Assembly: GCA_947166345.1 (NCBI GenBank)
Contig: CAMVDU010000006.1
Location: forward strand, 1-64,000
Length of the DNA stretch: 64,000 nucleotides
Reading direction: 5' to 3'
Source: an uncultured Prevotellaceae bacterium
Lineage (GTDB): Bacteria; Bacteroidota; Bacteroidia; Bacteroidales; Bacteroidaceae
Shown here one piece after another: positions 47,377-56,555 of this stretch. The notes below the pieces were generated by a model, which saw only the letters and a list, made by a program, of their open reading frames with translations, had not been told where the DNA came from and made no database searches. A program made the translations under genes and the position numbers. Numbering within the stretch: the stretch's first letter is position 1; every line of letters begins with the position of its first letter.

Positions 47377-48945
47377 ATGCTTAGAAAAATCAGATTAACC
47401 CTTGCAACCGTCTTCCTCATAGGACTGACACTGTTGTTTCTAGACTTCACGGGAACAGCCCACACATGGCTATCGTGGATGGCAAAGGTGCAGTTCCTGC
47501 CTGCAGTACTAGCTATCAACCTATTGGTCGTAGTAGCGCTGGTGGTGCTGACACTCGTCTTCGGCCGCATCTATTGTTCTATTATCTGCCCATTAGGGGT
47601 GATGCAGGACCTCTTCGGATGGCTAGGAAAGAAAGCCAAGAAAAATCGCTACTCCTACTCCAAGGAGATAACGTGGCTGCGCTATATCATGCTTGGCCTG
47701 CTGAACATCGCCGTCATTGGAGGCATCGGCAGCATTATCCAGTTGCTGGCACCCTACAGTGCCTTCGGACGCATAGCCACCACGCTGCTACAACCGCTGT
47801 GGCAGATGGGCAACAACGTGCTGGCAGGCTTTGCCGAGCGTGCCGACAGCTATACCTTCTATACGGTCGATGTGTGGATGAAGTCGCTGCCCGTTCTTAT
47901 CATAGCATCGGCGACACTCATTATTCTTGCCATCCTTGCCTGGCGGGGAGGTCGCACCTACTGTAATACAATATGTCCCGTAGGTACGCTGCTGTCGTTC
48001 TTTGCACGCTACTCATGGATGAAGATACAGTTCGATGCTGATAAGTGTCGCAACTGCTCGCTCTGCACCAAGAACTGCAAGGCCTCGTGCATCGACTTCA
48101 AGAACCATAAGGTGGACTACTCCCGCTGCGTGGTCTGCGGCGATTGCTTGGAGAGCTGTCACTTCGGGGCTCTGAGCTATAAACCGGCCCATAAGCCCAA
48201 TGGGGCTAATGAGGCTAATGAGGCCAATGCGACCAATAAGACCAATAAGACCAATGGAACCAACGAGTCGCATGACGCTTCCAAGCGCGGTTTCCTGCTC
48301 TCTACAGCCCTGCTCACCACCGCCCTGCTTGCACAAGAGAAGAAAAAGGCTGTCGATGGCGGACTGGCTCCTATCAAGAAGAAAATAGCTCCTGAGCGGC
48401 AGACACCCATCACCCCGCCGGGCTCACTCTATGCAAAGAATATGCAGACCCGTTGCACCGGATGCCAACTCTGCGTGTCGGAATGTCCGAACCATGTGCT
48501 GCGTCCCAGCACCGACCTCATGACCCTCATGCAGCCCGTGATGAGCTACGAGCGCGGCTACTGCCGTCCTGAATGCACCCGCTGTTCAGAAGTGTGTCCC
48601 ACGGGAGCCATCCAGCGCATTACGAAAGAAGAAAAGCCTTATATCCAGATAGGCCACGCCGTAGTCTCCAAGAAGCATTGCATCTCGGCGTTGGGCGAGG
48701 ATGAGTGCGGCAACTGCATGCGCCACTGTCCCGTGGAGTTCGAGGTGAAGGACGAAAACGGCGAGATGGTAAAGCACAAGGCTATTGAGATGGTTCCCTC
48801 CGATCCCAATGATGACCTGTCGCCCCTGATACCTGCCGTCGACGAGCGTCGTTGCATCGGCTGCGGCAACTGCGAATACGTCTGTCCCGTGCGCCCGCTG
48901 TCGGCCATCCACGTGGAAGGACACCTACAACATAAGATGATTTGA
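47377..48945 (+). CDS. Polyferredoxin-like 4Fe-4S membrane protein (NapH-like)
   Basis: TM segments; CRNCSLCTKNCKASCIDF, CVVCGDCLESCHFGAL, CTGCQLCVSECPNHVL, CIGCGNCEYVCPVRPL. Confidence 0.9.
   Translation: MLRKIRLTLATVFLIGLTLLFLDFTGTAHTWLSWMAKVQFLPAVLAINLLVVVALVVLTLVFGRIYCSIICPLGVMQDLFGWLGKKAKKNRYSYSKEITWLRYIMLGLLNIAVIGGIGSIIQLLAPYSAFGRIATTLLQPLWQMGNNVLAGFAERADSYTFYTVDVWMKSLPVLIIASATLIILAILAWRGGRTYCNTICPVGTLLSFFARYSWMKIQFDADKCRNCSLCTKNCKASCIDFKNHKVDYSRCVVCGDCLESCHFGALSYKPAHKPNGANEANEANATNKTNKTNGTNESHDASKRGFLLSTALLTTALLAQEKKKAVDGGLAPIKKKIAPERQTPITPPGSLYAKNMQTRCTGCQLCVSECPNHVLRPSTDLMTLMQPVMSYERGYCRPECTRCSEVCPTGAIQRITKEEKPYIQIGHAVVSKKHCISALGEDECGNCMRHCPVEFEVKDENGEMVKHKAIEMVPSDPNDDLSPLIPAVDERRCIGCGNCEYVCPVRPLSAIHVEGHLQHKMI
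48196..48267 (+). repeat. 8 x 9-bp in-frame array in the ferredoxin gene
   Basis: CCCAATGGG GCTAATGAG GCTAATGAG GCCAATGCG ACCAATAAG ACCAATAAG ACCAATGGA ACCAACGAG, encoding PNG ANE ANE ANA TNK TNK TNG TNE. Confidence 0.95.
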
Positions 48946-48980
48946 GATTTGAGATTTGAGGTTTGAGATTTGAGATTTAA
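48939..48980. repeat. 6 x 7-bp intergenic array
   Basis: GATTTGA GATTTGA GATTTGA GGTTTGA GATTTGA GATTTAA. Confidence 0.93.
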
Positions 48981-48983
48981 ATT

Positions 48984-50375
48984 ATGGATAGAAGAGAATT
49001 CCTAAAATATATGGGAGCCGGAGCTGCCACAACAGTCGTTGCAGCTTGCGGAGGCGGCAAGAAGAACGATAAGCAGACCGTGGGTGAACCGCCAGTAGGT
49101 CAGATGACCTATCGCACCAACCCTACGACAGGCGACAAGGTGTCGCTTTTGGGCTATGGCATGATGCGTCTGCCCAAGAAGGACGGCAGCGACGAGTTCG
49201 ACCAGGAGTTGATCAACCAGGAGATAGACTATGCCATCGAGCACGGCATGAACTACTTCGACACGTCGCCCGTCTATTGCCAGGGACAGTCGGAACGCTG
49301 CACGGGTATCGCCTTGAAAGCTCAGAAACGTTTACAGCGCCATCAGTACTATGTGGCCACCAAACTGTCCAATTTCGACAAGAGCTACTGGTCGAAGGAA
49401 GCTTCAATACAAATGTACCACGACTCCATGAAAGAGTTGCAGGTGGATTATATCGACTACTACCTGCTGCACGCAGTAGGCGGTGGTGGTATGGAAAACT
49501 TCAGCCAGCGCTATCTTGACAACGGCATCCTCGACTACCTCCTTGAAGAGCGCGAGGCTGGACGCATCCGCAACCTCGGCTTCTCGTTTCATGGCGATAT
49601 CGAGGTGTTCGACTATCTGCTGGCCAATCACGACAAGTACCGTTGGGATTTTGTACAAATACAGCTGAACTACCTCGACTGGACCTATGCCAACGAAATG
49701 AGCGATGCCAACACAGATGCCAGCTACCTGTACGAAGAGCTTCATAAGCGCGGCATACCTGCCGTTATCATGGAGCCACTACTGGGCGGACGACTGGTGA
49801 AGGATGTGCCTGCCTACGTCGTTGACGAGATGAAACGTCGTGAACCTCAGCGCTCAGTAGCCTCGTGGGCCTTCCGCTATGCAGGCACCCCCGAGGGCGT
49901 GCTCACAGTTCTCTCTGGTATGACCTTCATGGAACATCTGAAGGACAACCTCCTCTCCTACTGTCCGCTGAAACCGCTCACAGAGGAAGAACAGCGACTC
50001 CTCGACACTAAGATTGCACATCAGATTATGGAGGGAGAGACCATCCCCTGCAACAACTGCGAATACTGCATGCCTTGTCCCTATGGCATCGACATTCCTG
50101 GCAACTTCCTGCACTACAACAAATGGAAGGTGGACGGGCGACTGCCCGAGAATCCTAAAGACAAGAACTACCAGAAGAACCGGCGCGACTTCCTAATCAG
50201 TCTCGACCGAGCCGTACCCCGAGACCGTCAGCCCGACCATTGCATACAATGCAACCGCTGCATACGACGCAATAAGGACAGCGGCAAGGCTGACCGCTGT
50301 CCTCAGAAAATCAATATTCCACAGGAATTAGAAAAGATTGCCCGTCTCATCGAAGATGCCCGCAGACACGGGTAG
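48984..50375 (+). CDS. Aldo/keto reductase with C-terminal 4Fe-4S motifs and Tat-type signal
   Basis: MDRREFLKYMGAGAATTVVAACGGG; AKR fold; CNNCEYCMPCPYGIDIPGNF. Confidence 0.9.
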   Translation: MDRREFLKYMGAGAATTVVAACGGGKKNDKQTVGEPPVGQMTYRTNPTTGDKVSLLGYGMMRLPKKDGSDEFDQELINQEIDYAIEHGMNYFDTSPVYCQGQSERCTGIALKAQKRLQRHQYYVATKLSNFDKSYWSKEASIQMYHDSMKELQVDYIDYYLLHAVGGGGMENFSQRYLDNGILDYLLEEREAGRIRNLGFSFHGDIEVFDYLLANHDKYRWDFVQIQLNYLDWTYANEMSDANTDASYLYEELHKRGIPAVIMEPLLGGRLVKDVPAYVVDEMKRREPQRSVASWAFRYAGTPEGVLTVLSGMTFMEHLKDNLLSYCPLKPLTEEEQRLLDTKIAHQIMEGETIPCNNCEYCMPCPYGIDIPGNFLHYNKWKVDGRLPENPKDKNYQKNRRDFLISLDRAVPRDRQPDHCIQCNRCIRRNKDSGKADRCPQKINIPQELEKIARLIEDARRHG

Positions 50376-50386
50376 TATGAGCATCT

Positions 50387-50452
50387 GCGTCATTCGCTCC
50401 AAGTAAATACGTCATTCGCTTGGAGCGAATGCGTCATTTTAGCACGCCTCGA
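50387..50452. repeat. 22-bp-period array (array C), 3 units
   Basis: GCGTCATTCGCTCCAAGTAAAT / ACGTCATTCGCTTGGAGCGAAT / GCGTCATTTTAGCACGCCTCGA; inverted repeat CATTCGCTCCAAG / CTTGGAGCGAATG. Confidence 0.8.
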
Positions 50453-51041
50453 GTGCCAGTTCTATATGGTGCTCCTTGGCCATGCGGCGCATGTTGATCA
50501 GGGCATAGCGCATGCGACCCAGAGAGGTGTTGATGCTGACGCCTGTGAGTTCGGCAATCTCTTTGAATGAAAGTTGCTGATAGTAACGCATATAGACCAC
50601 CTCGCGCTGAGGAGCGGGCAGAGTCTCCATCATTCGCTTCACGTCGATGAGCACCTGTTCGTTGATAAGTTCCGACTCGCGGAAAGTGTCGAGAACCGAT
50701 GCACCACGAAGGTTTTCAAGGTCGTTGTCCTCATTGGGTTCCACGATGTGGCGCGACTGCTGCTGGCGATACCAGTCCATAATGACATTATGGGCTATAC
50801 GGGTGAGCCAGAACTGGAACTTACCCGAGTTGACATACTGTCCTTGCTGCAGTTTGGTAATCACCTTGACGAACGTCTCCTGAAAGATATCGTCAGCCAG
50901 ATCATGATCGCGAACGACGAACATGATATAAGTGAACAACTTGGTTTGCGTGCGAGCTAATAACTCATCAAATGCGCTGTTGTCTCCATCAACGTAAAGT
51001 AGTGCCAACTGTTCGTCGGTCACACCTTCGAAATTCTTCAT
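50439..51041 (-). CDS. ECF-type RNA polymerase sigma factor
   Basis: DDIFQETFVKVITKLQQGQY, LPAPQREVVYMRYYQQLSFKEIAELTGVSINTSLGRMRYAL. Confidence 0.93.
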   Translation of the reverse strand: MKNFEGVTDEQLALLYVDGDNSAFDELLARTQTKLFTYIMFVVRDHDLADDIFQETFVKVITKLQQGQYVNSGKFQFWLTRIAHNVIMDWYRQQQSRHIVEPNEDNDLENLRGASVLDTFRESELINEQVLIDVKRMMETLPAPQREVVYMRYYQQLSFKEIAELTGVSINTSLGRMRYALINMRRMAKEHHIELALEAC

Positions 51042-51161
51042 ATGTTAAAGTTTTTTATGAAGTAAATTTCACGTCGATAGGCAATATTTTTTAGTTTTAC
51101 GAGTTATTTGTTTGAATTATCGGCTGCAAAAGTAGGCATTTTATTTGGAACGACCAAATTT

Positions 51162-51590
51162 TTAGTCATTTTTTTTCGTTTTTAGTACGATTGTGGTTGG
51201 CAGTTTCATCCATTTACTGCCCTTAGGAACCTTCATCGTGCTGCCCCTACCCTGCTTCAAAACATAGACGGAATCGCTCTGGCAAGTGAGTGTAGCCACC
51301 AGGTCTTCGCTACCTGCATCATTGATGATTACCAGTTGGGCAGAGCGGTCGTCTGTGAGCTCGGCCTCGGCAATAATCCAAGGGTAGCTGGTACGGCTTT
51401 TCACCAGATAGCCAGGCTGTTGACCAAACATCTCCATGCGAGGCACGTTGACGTTATTATCGTAGAAATTGATCTCTGCCTCAAGGTCAAACTCTTCGTT
51501 ATATAGTTTGGCTTTGAACAGCGAATCGGTCTGTGCATACAACGATGAACATGCACAAAGAAGGCATAGGGCTAAAAGTAGTTTTTTCAT
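51162..51590 (-). CDS. Hypothetical secreted protein
   Basis: MKKLLLALCLLCACSSLYAQ signal peptide. Confidence 0.65.
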   Translation of the reverse strand: MKKLLLALCLLCACSSLYAQTDSLFKAKLYNEEFDLEAEINFYDNNVNVPRMEMFGQQPGYLVKSRTSYPWIIAEAELTDDRSAQLVIINDAGSEDLVATLTCQSDSVYVLKQGRGSTMKVPKGSKWMKLPTTIVLKTKKND

Positions 51591-51725
51591 TCAATTATCA
51601 TCTTTTGGCGACAAATGTACCAAATCTAAATCAATTAATTCTACTAAAACGAGAAAAAACTCATATAATAATGGTATATTTAGGAAAATTTTAATTATCT
51701 TTGCAGCCGTTTATAAACAATTGCA

Positions 51726-53492
51726 ATGAGTAAAAAGCCATTAAAGCCCGATTATGTCTTTGAATCGAGTTGGGAAGTATGCAACAAGGTTGGTGGTATC
51801 TATACCGTACTTTCCACACGGGCAAAGACATTGCAAGAAGCGCTTCAGGATAGAGTCATCTTCATTGGTCCTGACTTTTGGAAGAAAGAGAAGGTGGTTG
51901 ACGGCGCGACCACATTGACAGAAGAGAGTCCCTATTTCCGCGAAGAGAAAGCGCTCTTCGCCGAATGGCAGTGGGAAGCCAAGGAACAGGGTATCAACGT
52001 CAGAGTGGGCCGTTGGACCGTACCTGGTGAGCCTATCGCCATCCTGGTTGACTTCACCCCCTATTTTGAGAAAAAAAACGAGATATACACCTGGCTCTGG
52101 GAAAAATACGAAGTGGATTCCCTGCATGCCTATGGTGACTATGACGAGGCCTCAATGTTCTCGTATGCCGCAGCTCTGGTCGTAGAGAGCTTCTACAACT
52201 GGATTACCTCCCCACGAGTTCCTGCTGACATTCCTCAGATCTCGAATCTCAAATCTCAAACCTCAAACCTCAAGGTCGTTTATCACGCCAACGAGTGGAT
52301 GTGTGGCCTGAGTGCCCTCTACATCAATGATAAACTGCCTCAGATAGCCACCATCTTCACAACCCATGCCACCAGCATAGGCCGTTCCATTGCCGGCAAC
52401 CAGAAGCCGCTCTACGACTACCTGTTTGCCTATAACGGTGACCAGATGGCAGGCGAGCTGAACATGCAGTCGAAGCACTCGATAGAGAAGCAGACAGCCC
52501 ACCACGTGGACTGCTTTACAACAGTTAGCGACATAACGGCTCATGAGTGTCTGGAACTGCTCGACAAACCTGTCGATGTGGTGCTGCCCAACGGTTTTGA
52601 TAACAGTTTTGTCCCCAAGGCAGCAACCTTCAATAAGAAGCGCAAGGCAGCCCGTCAGCGCATGCTTCAGGTGGCTAACGCCCTGCTCGGCGAAGATCTT
52701 GGCGACGACACGCTGATTGTTTCTACCAGCGGACGCTATGAGTTCCGCAACAAGGGTATTGACGTGTTTGTGGAAGCCATGAACCGTCTGCTTCGCGACC
52801 GTGAGCTGAACAAGAAGGTGCTGGCATTCATCGTGGTGCCTGGCTGGGTGGGCGAACCCCGCAAGGACTTACAGGAAAGGCTTAATAGCAATCAGCCAAC
52901 AGCCAACAGTCCTCTGGAAGTGCCCCAAGTCACCCACTGGCTTCACAACATGGGCCACGACAACGTGCTCAACATGATGAAGTTCTACGATATGCACAAC
53001 CGTCACGAGGACAAGGTGAAGGTCATCTTCCTGCCCTGCTACCTCGACGGCAACGACGGCATCTTGAACCTCACCTACTATGACGTGGTGCTGGGCAACG
53101 ACCTGTGCATCTATCCCTCCTACTACGAGCCCTGGGGCTATACCCCACTGGAGGCCGTAGCCTTCAAGGTGCCCTGCATCACCACAGACTTGGCAGGTTT
53201 CGGACTCTGGGCCAACCAGGAGTTTGGTCATCAGGGTGAGATCAGCGATGGCGTGAAGGTAATCCATCGCACGGACTACAACTACTCTGAGGTGGCCGAC
53301 ATCATCAAGGACACCGTAGCCGACTACTCAAACCTCTCGCAGCAGCAGGTCGATGCCTGCCGCAAGAATGCTGAGGCATTGTCGAAGAAAGCTCTCTGGA
53401 AGGAGTTCATCAAGTACTACTGGGAGGCCTACGACATTGCCCTGCAACGTGCTGAAGAACGAATGGCAAAGAAACAATTGCCAAATAAATAG
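51726..53492 (+). CDS. Glycogen synthase, GT3-like (eukaryote-type) family
   Basis: YVFESSWEVCNKVGGIYTVLSTRAKTLQ...; YPSYYEPWGYTPLEAVAFKVPCITTDLAGFG. Confidence 0.88.
   Translation: MSKKPLKPDYVFESSWEVCNKVGGIYTVLSTRAKTLQEALQDRVIFIGPDFWKKEKVVDGATTLTEESPYFREEKALFAEWQWEAKEQGINVRVGRWTVPGEPIAILVDFTPYFEKKNEIYTWLWEKYEVDSLHAYGDYDEASMFSYAAALVVESFYNWITSPRVPADIPQISNLKSQTSNLKVVYHANEWMCGLSALYINDKLPQIATIFTTHATSIGRSIAGNQKPLYDYLFAYNGDQMAGELNMQSKHSIEKQTAHHVDCFTTVSDITAHECLELLDKPVDVVLPNGFDNSFVPKAATFNKKRKAARQRMLQVANALLGEDLGDDTLIVSTSGRYEFRNKGIDVFVEAMNRLLRDRELNKKVLAFIVVPGWVGEPRKDLQERLNSNQPTANSPLEVPQVTHWLHNMGHDNVLNMMKFYDMHNRHEDKVKVIFLPCYLDGNDGILNLTYYDVVLGNDLCIYPSYYEPWGYTPLEAVAFKVPCITTDLAGFGLWANQEFGHQGEISDGVKVIHRTDYNYSEVADIIKDTVADYSNLSQQQVDACRKNAEALSKKALWKEFIKYYWEAYDIALQRAEERMAKKQLPNK
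52234..52275 (+). repeat. 6 x 7-bp array inside the glycogen synthase gene
   Basis: CTCAGAT CTCGAAT CTCAAAT CTCAAAC CTCAAAC CTCAAGG. Confidence 0.93.
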
Positions 53493-53525
53493 CAAATTAT
53501 AAATTGTCAAATAGTAAATTCAATT

Positions 53526-56102
53526 ATGAAGATCAAAGCTGACTACGTCAACGCTCCTCAATGGAAGGAGCTGACAGTGAAATCGAGCCTTCCCGAAGAG
53601 TTGAAGTGTCTCGACGAGATTGCCCACAACCTGTGGTGGGTATGGAACTACGAAGCTCGCGACCTTTTCCGCGACCTTGATCCCGAACTGTATCACGATG
53701 TGAAGCACAACCCCGTGATGCTGCTGGAACGTCTCAGTCTGCCCCGTAAGGAGGAGATTGTGAAAGACAAGACCCTGATGAAGCGTATCAAAGCCGTGTA
53801 CCAGTTGTTCCGTGCCTATATGGACGTGGAGCCCGACAAGAAGCGTCCCTCTGTGGCTTACTTCTCAATGGAGTACGGCATGCACTCGGCCTTGAAGATC
53901 TACTCAGGCGGTCTCGGCATGCTGGCTGGTGACTACCTGAAGGAGGCCAGCGACTCTAACGTAGATATGTGTGCCATCGGTTTCCTCTATCGTTTCGGCT
54001 ACTTCACACAGAGCCTGTCGATGGACGGTCAGCAGATTGCCAACTACGAGGCTCAGAACTTCACCGACCTGCCCATCGAGCGTCAGTTGGACCAGAACGG
54101 TCAGCCGATGGTGGTCGAGGTTCCCTACATGAATTATAATGTACACGCATACGTGTGGCGCGTAAACGTGGGCCGCATCAAGCTCTATCTGCTCGATACC
54201 GACAACGAGATGAACTCTGAGTTCGACCGTCCCATCACCCACTCACTCTATGGTGGTGACTGGGAGAACCGTCTGAAGCAGGAGATCTTGCTGGGTATCG
54301 GTGGTATCCTGCTGTTGAAGCAGCTGGGCATCAAGAAGCAGATCTACCATTGCAACGAGGGTCATGCTGCCCTGTGCAACCTGCAGCGTCTGTGCGACTA
54401 TATCCAGGAGGAAGGTCTGTCGTTCAACCAGGCCATCGAGCTGGTTCGTGCCAGCGGTCTCTATACCGTTCACACCCCTGTGCCTGCTGGTCACGACTAC
54501 TTTGACGAGGGTCTCTTCGGCAAGTACATGGGTGGCTATCCCCAGAAGTTAGGCATCTCATGGGACGAGTTCATCGGCATGGGTCGCACCAACCCCGACG
54601 ACCACGGCGAGAAGTTCTGCATGTCAACCTTCGCTTGCAACACTTGTCAGGAGGTCAACGGTGTGTCGAAGCTCCACGGATGGGTCAGCCAGAAGATGTT
54701 CGCTCCCATTTGGAACGGTTACTACCCCGAAGAGAACCACGTGGGCTACGTCACCAACGGCGTACACTTCCCCACATGGGCTGCTACCGAGTGGCGTAAG
54801 GTCTATTCTAAGTATTTCGATGACAACTTCATGTTTGACCAGTCGAACCAGAAGATTTGGGAAGCTATCTATAATGTGCCCGAAGAGGAAATCTGGGCTA
54901 CACGTCAGGCATTGAAGAACAAGCTGTTCGACTACATCAAGACCCAGTTCCGTGAGACGTGGCTGAAGAATCAAGGTGATCCTTCGCGTGTGGTTAAACT
55001 CATTGAGCGTTTCAACCCCAACGCACTGGTCATCGGCTTCTGCCGTCGTTTCGCCACCTACAAGCGTGCTCACCTGCTGTTCACCGATCTGGAGCGTCTC
55101 GATCACATCGTCAACAACCCCGAGCGTCCTGTCATCTTCCTCTTCGCAGGTAAGGCTCACCCCGCTGACGGAGCAGGTCAGGGACTCATCAAGCGCATCT
55201 TCGAGATCTCGCAGATGCCACAGTTCCAGGGCAAGGTCATCTTCCTCGAGGACTACGACTTCCTGCTGGCTCGTCGCCTCGTGTCAGGTGTCGATATCTG
55301 GATGAACACCCCCACACGTCCTCTTGAGGCTTCAGGTACCTCTGGCGAGAAGGCCGAGATGAACGGTGTTGTCAACCTCTCCGTGAAAGACGGATGGTGG
55401 CTGGAGGGCTATCGCGAGGGTGCCGGATGGGCACTCACCGAGAAGCGCACCTACCAGAACCAGGGCTTCCAGGACCAGCTCGACGCAGCAACCATCTACT
55501 CGCTGCTTGAGAACGAGATTGTACCCCTCTACTACGATCGCGACAAGAAGGGAATCTCTAAGGGCTGGATCAAGGTCATCAAGAACTCTATCGCCCAGAT
55601 TGCGCCTCACTACACCATGAAGCGTCAGCTCGACGACTACTACAGCAAGTTCTACGAGAAGGAAGCCAAGCGCTTCAAGGAAGTCTCTAAGAACAACAAC
55701 CAGCTGGCCAAGGAGATTGCCGCCTGGAAGGAAGCTGTCGCAGAGCGCTGGGATTCCATCAACGTGGTGAAGGCCGAGTGGGACTATCCCGCAACTGGTA
55801 TCTTCACAGGTCAGAAGTACACCCTCCGCTATGTCATCAACGAGCAGGGTCTCGACGATGCCATCGGACTGGAGAAGGTCAACGTCTTCGTGAACAAGGA
55901 CGGCGAGGAGCGCATCTTCTCTATCGAGCCGCTGAAACTGGTGTCCAAGGATGGCAACAACTTCACTTTCGAGGCTGAGCTGTCACCCCGTCAGGCTGGT
56001 CAGTACAAGTCGGCAGTCCGCATGTATCCCAAGAACAAGAACCTGCCCCACCGTCAGGACTTCTGCTACGTGAAGTGGCTCGAACTGCCCCAGGCTTTCT
56101 AA
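53526..56102 (+). CDS. glgP: Alpha-glucan phosphorylase (GT35)
   Basis: [34 protein letters not shown]..., [13 protein letters not shown]. Confidence 0.93.
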   Translation: MKIKADYVNAPQWKELTVKSSLPEELKCLDEIAHNLWWVWNYEARDLFRDLDPELYHDVKHNPVMLLERLSLPRKEEIVKDKTLMKRIKAVYQLFRAYMDVEPDKKRPSVAYFSMEYGMHSALKIYSGGLGMLAGDYLKEASDSNVDMCAIGFLYRFGYFTQSLSMDGQQIANYEAQNFTDLPIERQLDQNGQPMVVEVPYMNYNVHAYVWRVNVGRIKLYLLDTDNEMNSEFDRPITHSLYGGDWENRLKQEILLGIGGILLLKQLGIKKQIYHCNEGHAALCNLQRLCDYIQEEGLSFNQAIELVRASGLYTVHTPVPAGHDYFDEGLFGKYMGGYPQKLGISWDEFIGMGRTNPDDHGEKFCMSTFACNTCQEVNGVSKLHGWVSQKMFAPIWNGYYPEENHVGYVTNGVHFPTWAATEWRKVYSKYFDDNFMFDQSNQKIWEAIYNVPEEEIWATRQALKNKLFDYIKTQFRETWLKNQGDPSRVVKLIERFNPNALVIGFCRRFATYKRAHLLFTDLERLDHIVNNPERPVIFLFAGKAHPADGAGQGLIKRIFEISQMPQFQGKVIFLEDYDFLLARRLVSGVDIWMNTPTRPLEASGTSGEKAEMNGVVNLSVKDGWWLEGYREGAGWALTEKRTYQNQGFQDQLDAATIYSLLENEIVPLYYDRDKKGISKGWIKVIKNSIAQIAPHYTMKRQLDDYYSKFYEKEAKRFKEVSKNNNQLAKEIAAWKEAVAERWDSINVVKAEWDYPATGIFTGQKYTLRYVINEQGLDDAIGLEKVNVFVNKDGEERIFSIEPLKLVSKDGNNFTFEAELSPRQAGQYKSAVRMYPKNKNLPHRQDFCYVKWLELPQAF

Positions 56103-56126
56103 GCCAACGGCTCAATCCCTATAAGC

Positions 56127-56160
56127 AATCGCTCAGAGAATCCCTCTGGGCGATTTTTTT
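56127..56160 (+). terminator. Terminator after glgP
   Basis: AATCGCTCAGAG...CTCTGGGCGATTTTTTT. Confidence 0.85.
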
Positions 56161-56185
56161 GTCTATTCTCCAATAATAGAGAGTG

Positions 56186-56471
56186 ACCACCGATACGCTC
56201 CTTGATACGCCAGGTAAATCTCCTTGCTGACCACCGAGACGCTCCTTGTAAGGCAAGATGACGCTGATGACGAGGCAAAGTGACGCAGAAGGCACCCTTT
56301 TGACTTAAGTCGGAAGACCTTTTGACTTAAGTCGGAAGACCTTTTGACTTAAGTCAAGCGACTCTTTGACTTAAGTCAAACGGTGGGGAAGTGCGTCAGT
56401 TTGGGTTAAAGAGTGTGTCAGGTTGGATTGCGAAGTGTGTGTGCTCGCGTTGCGAAGGGTCTCTGCCAGTA
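56186..56471. repeat. Diverged 22-bp-period intergenic array (array B), about 13 units
   Basis: ACCACCGATACGCTCCTTGATA (56186) recurs 44 bp later as ACCACCGAGACGCTCCTTGTAA; GGCAAGATGACGCTGATGACGA / GGCAAAGTGACGCAGAAGGCAC; four CTTAAG-centred units from 56296 (CCTTTTGACTTAAGTCGGAAGA); then degenerate units to 56471. Confidence 0.82.
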
Positions 56472-56496
56472 TAGGTAGAGGCGTCTGGAAACAAAA

Positions 56497-56528
56497 AAGA
56501 GGTGTGCCATGATTGACACACCCCTTGT
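56497..56528 (-). terminator. Terminator of the outer-membrane protein gene
   Basis: Minus strand GGTGTG...CACACCTCTTTTTTG. Confidence 0.75.
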
Positions 56529-56555
56529 GTAAAACTGCTGTTTCTATTCCTTTGA

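Noticed and set aside
56296-56383. CRISPR-like regular repeats (22-bp units)
   Set aside because: Units are contiguous with no unique spacers, diverge gradually and have no cas genes nearby; described instead as a 22-bp-period array.
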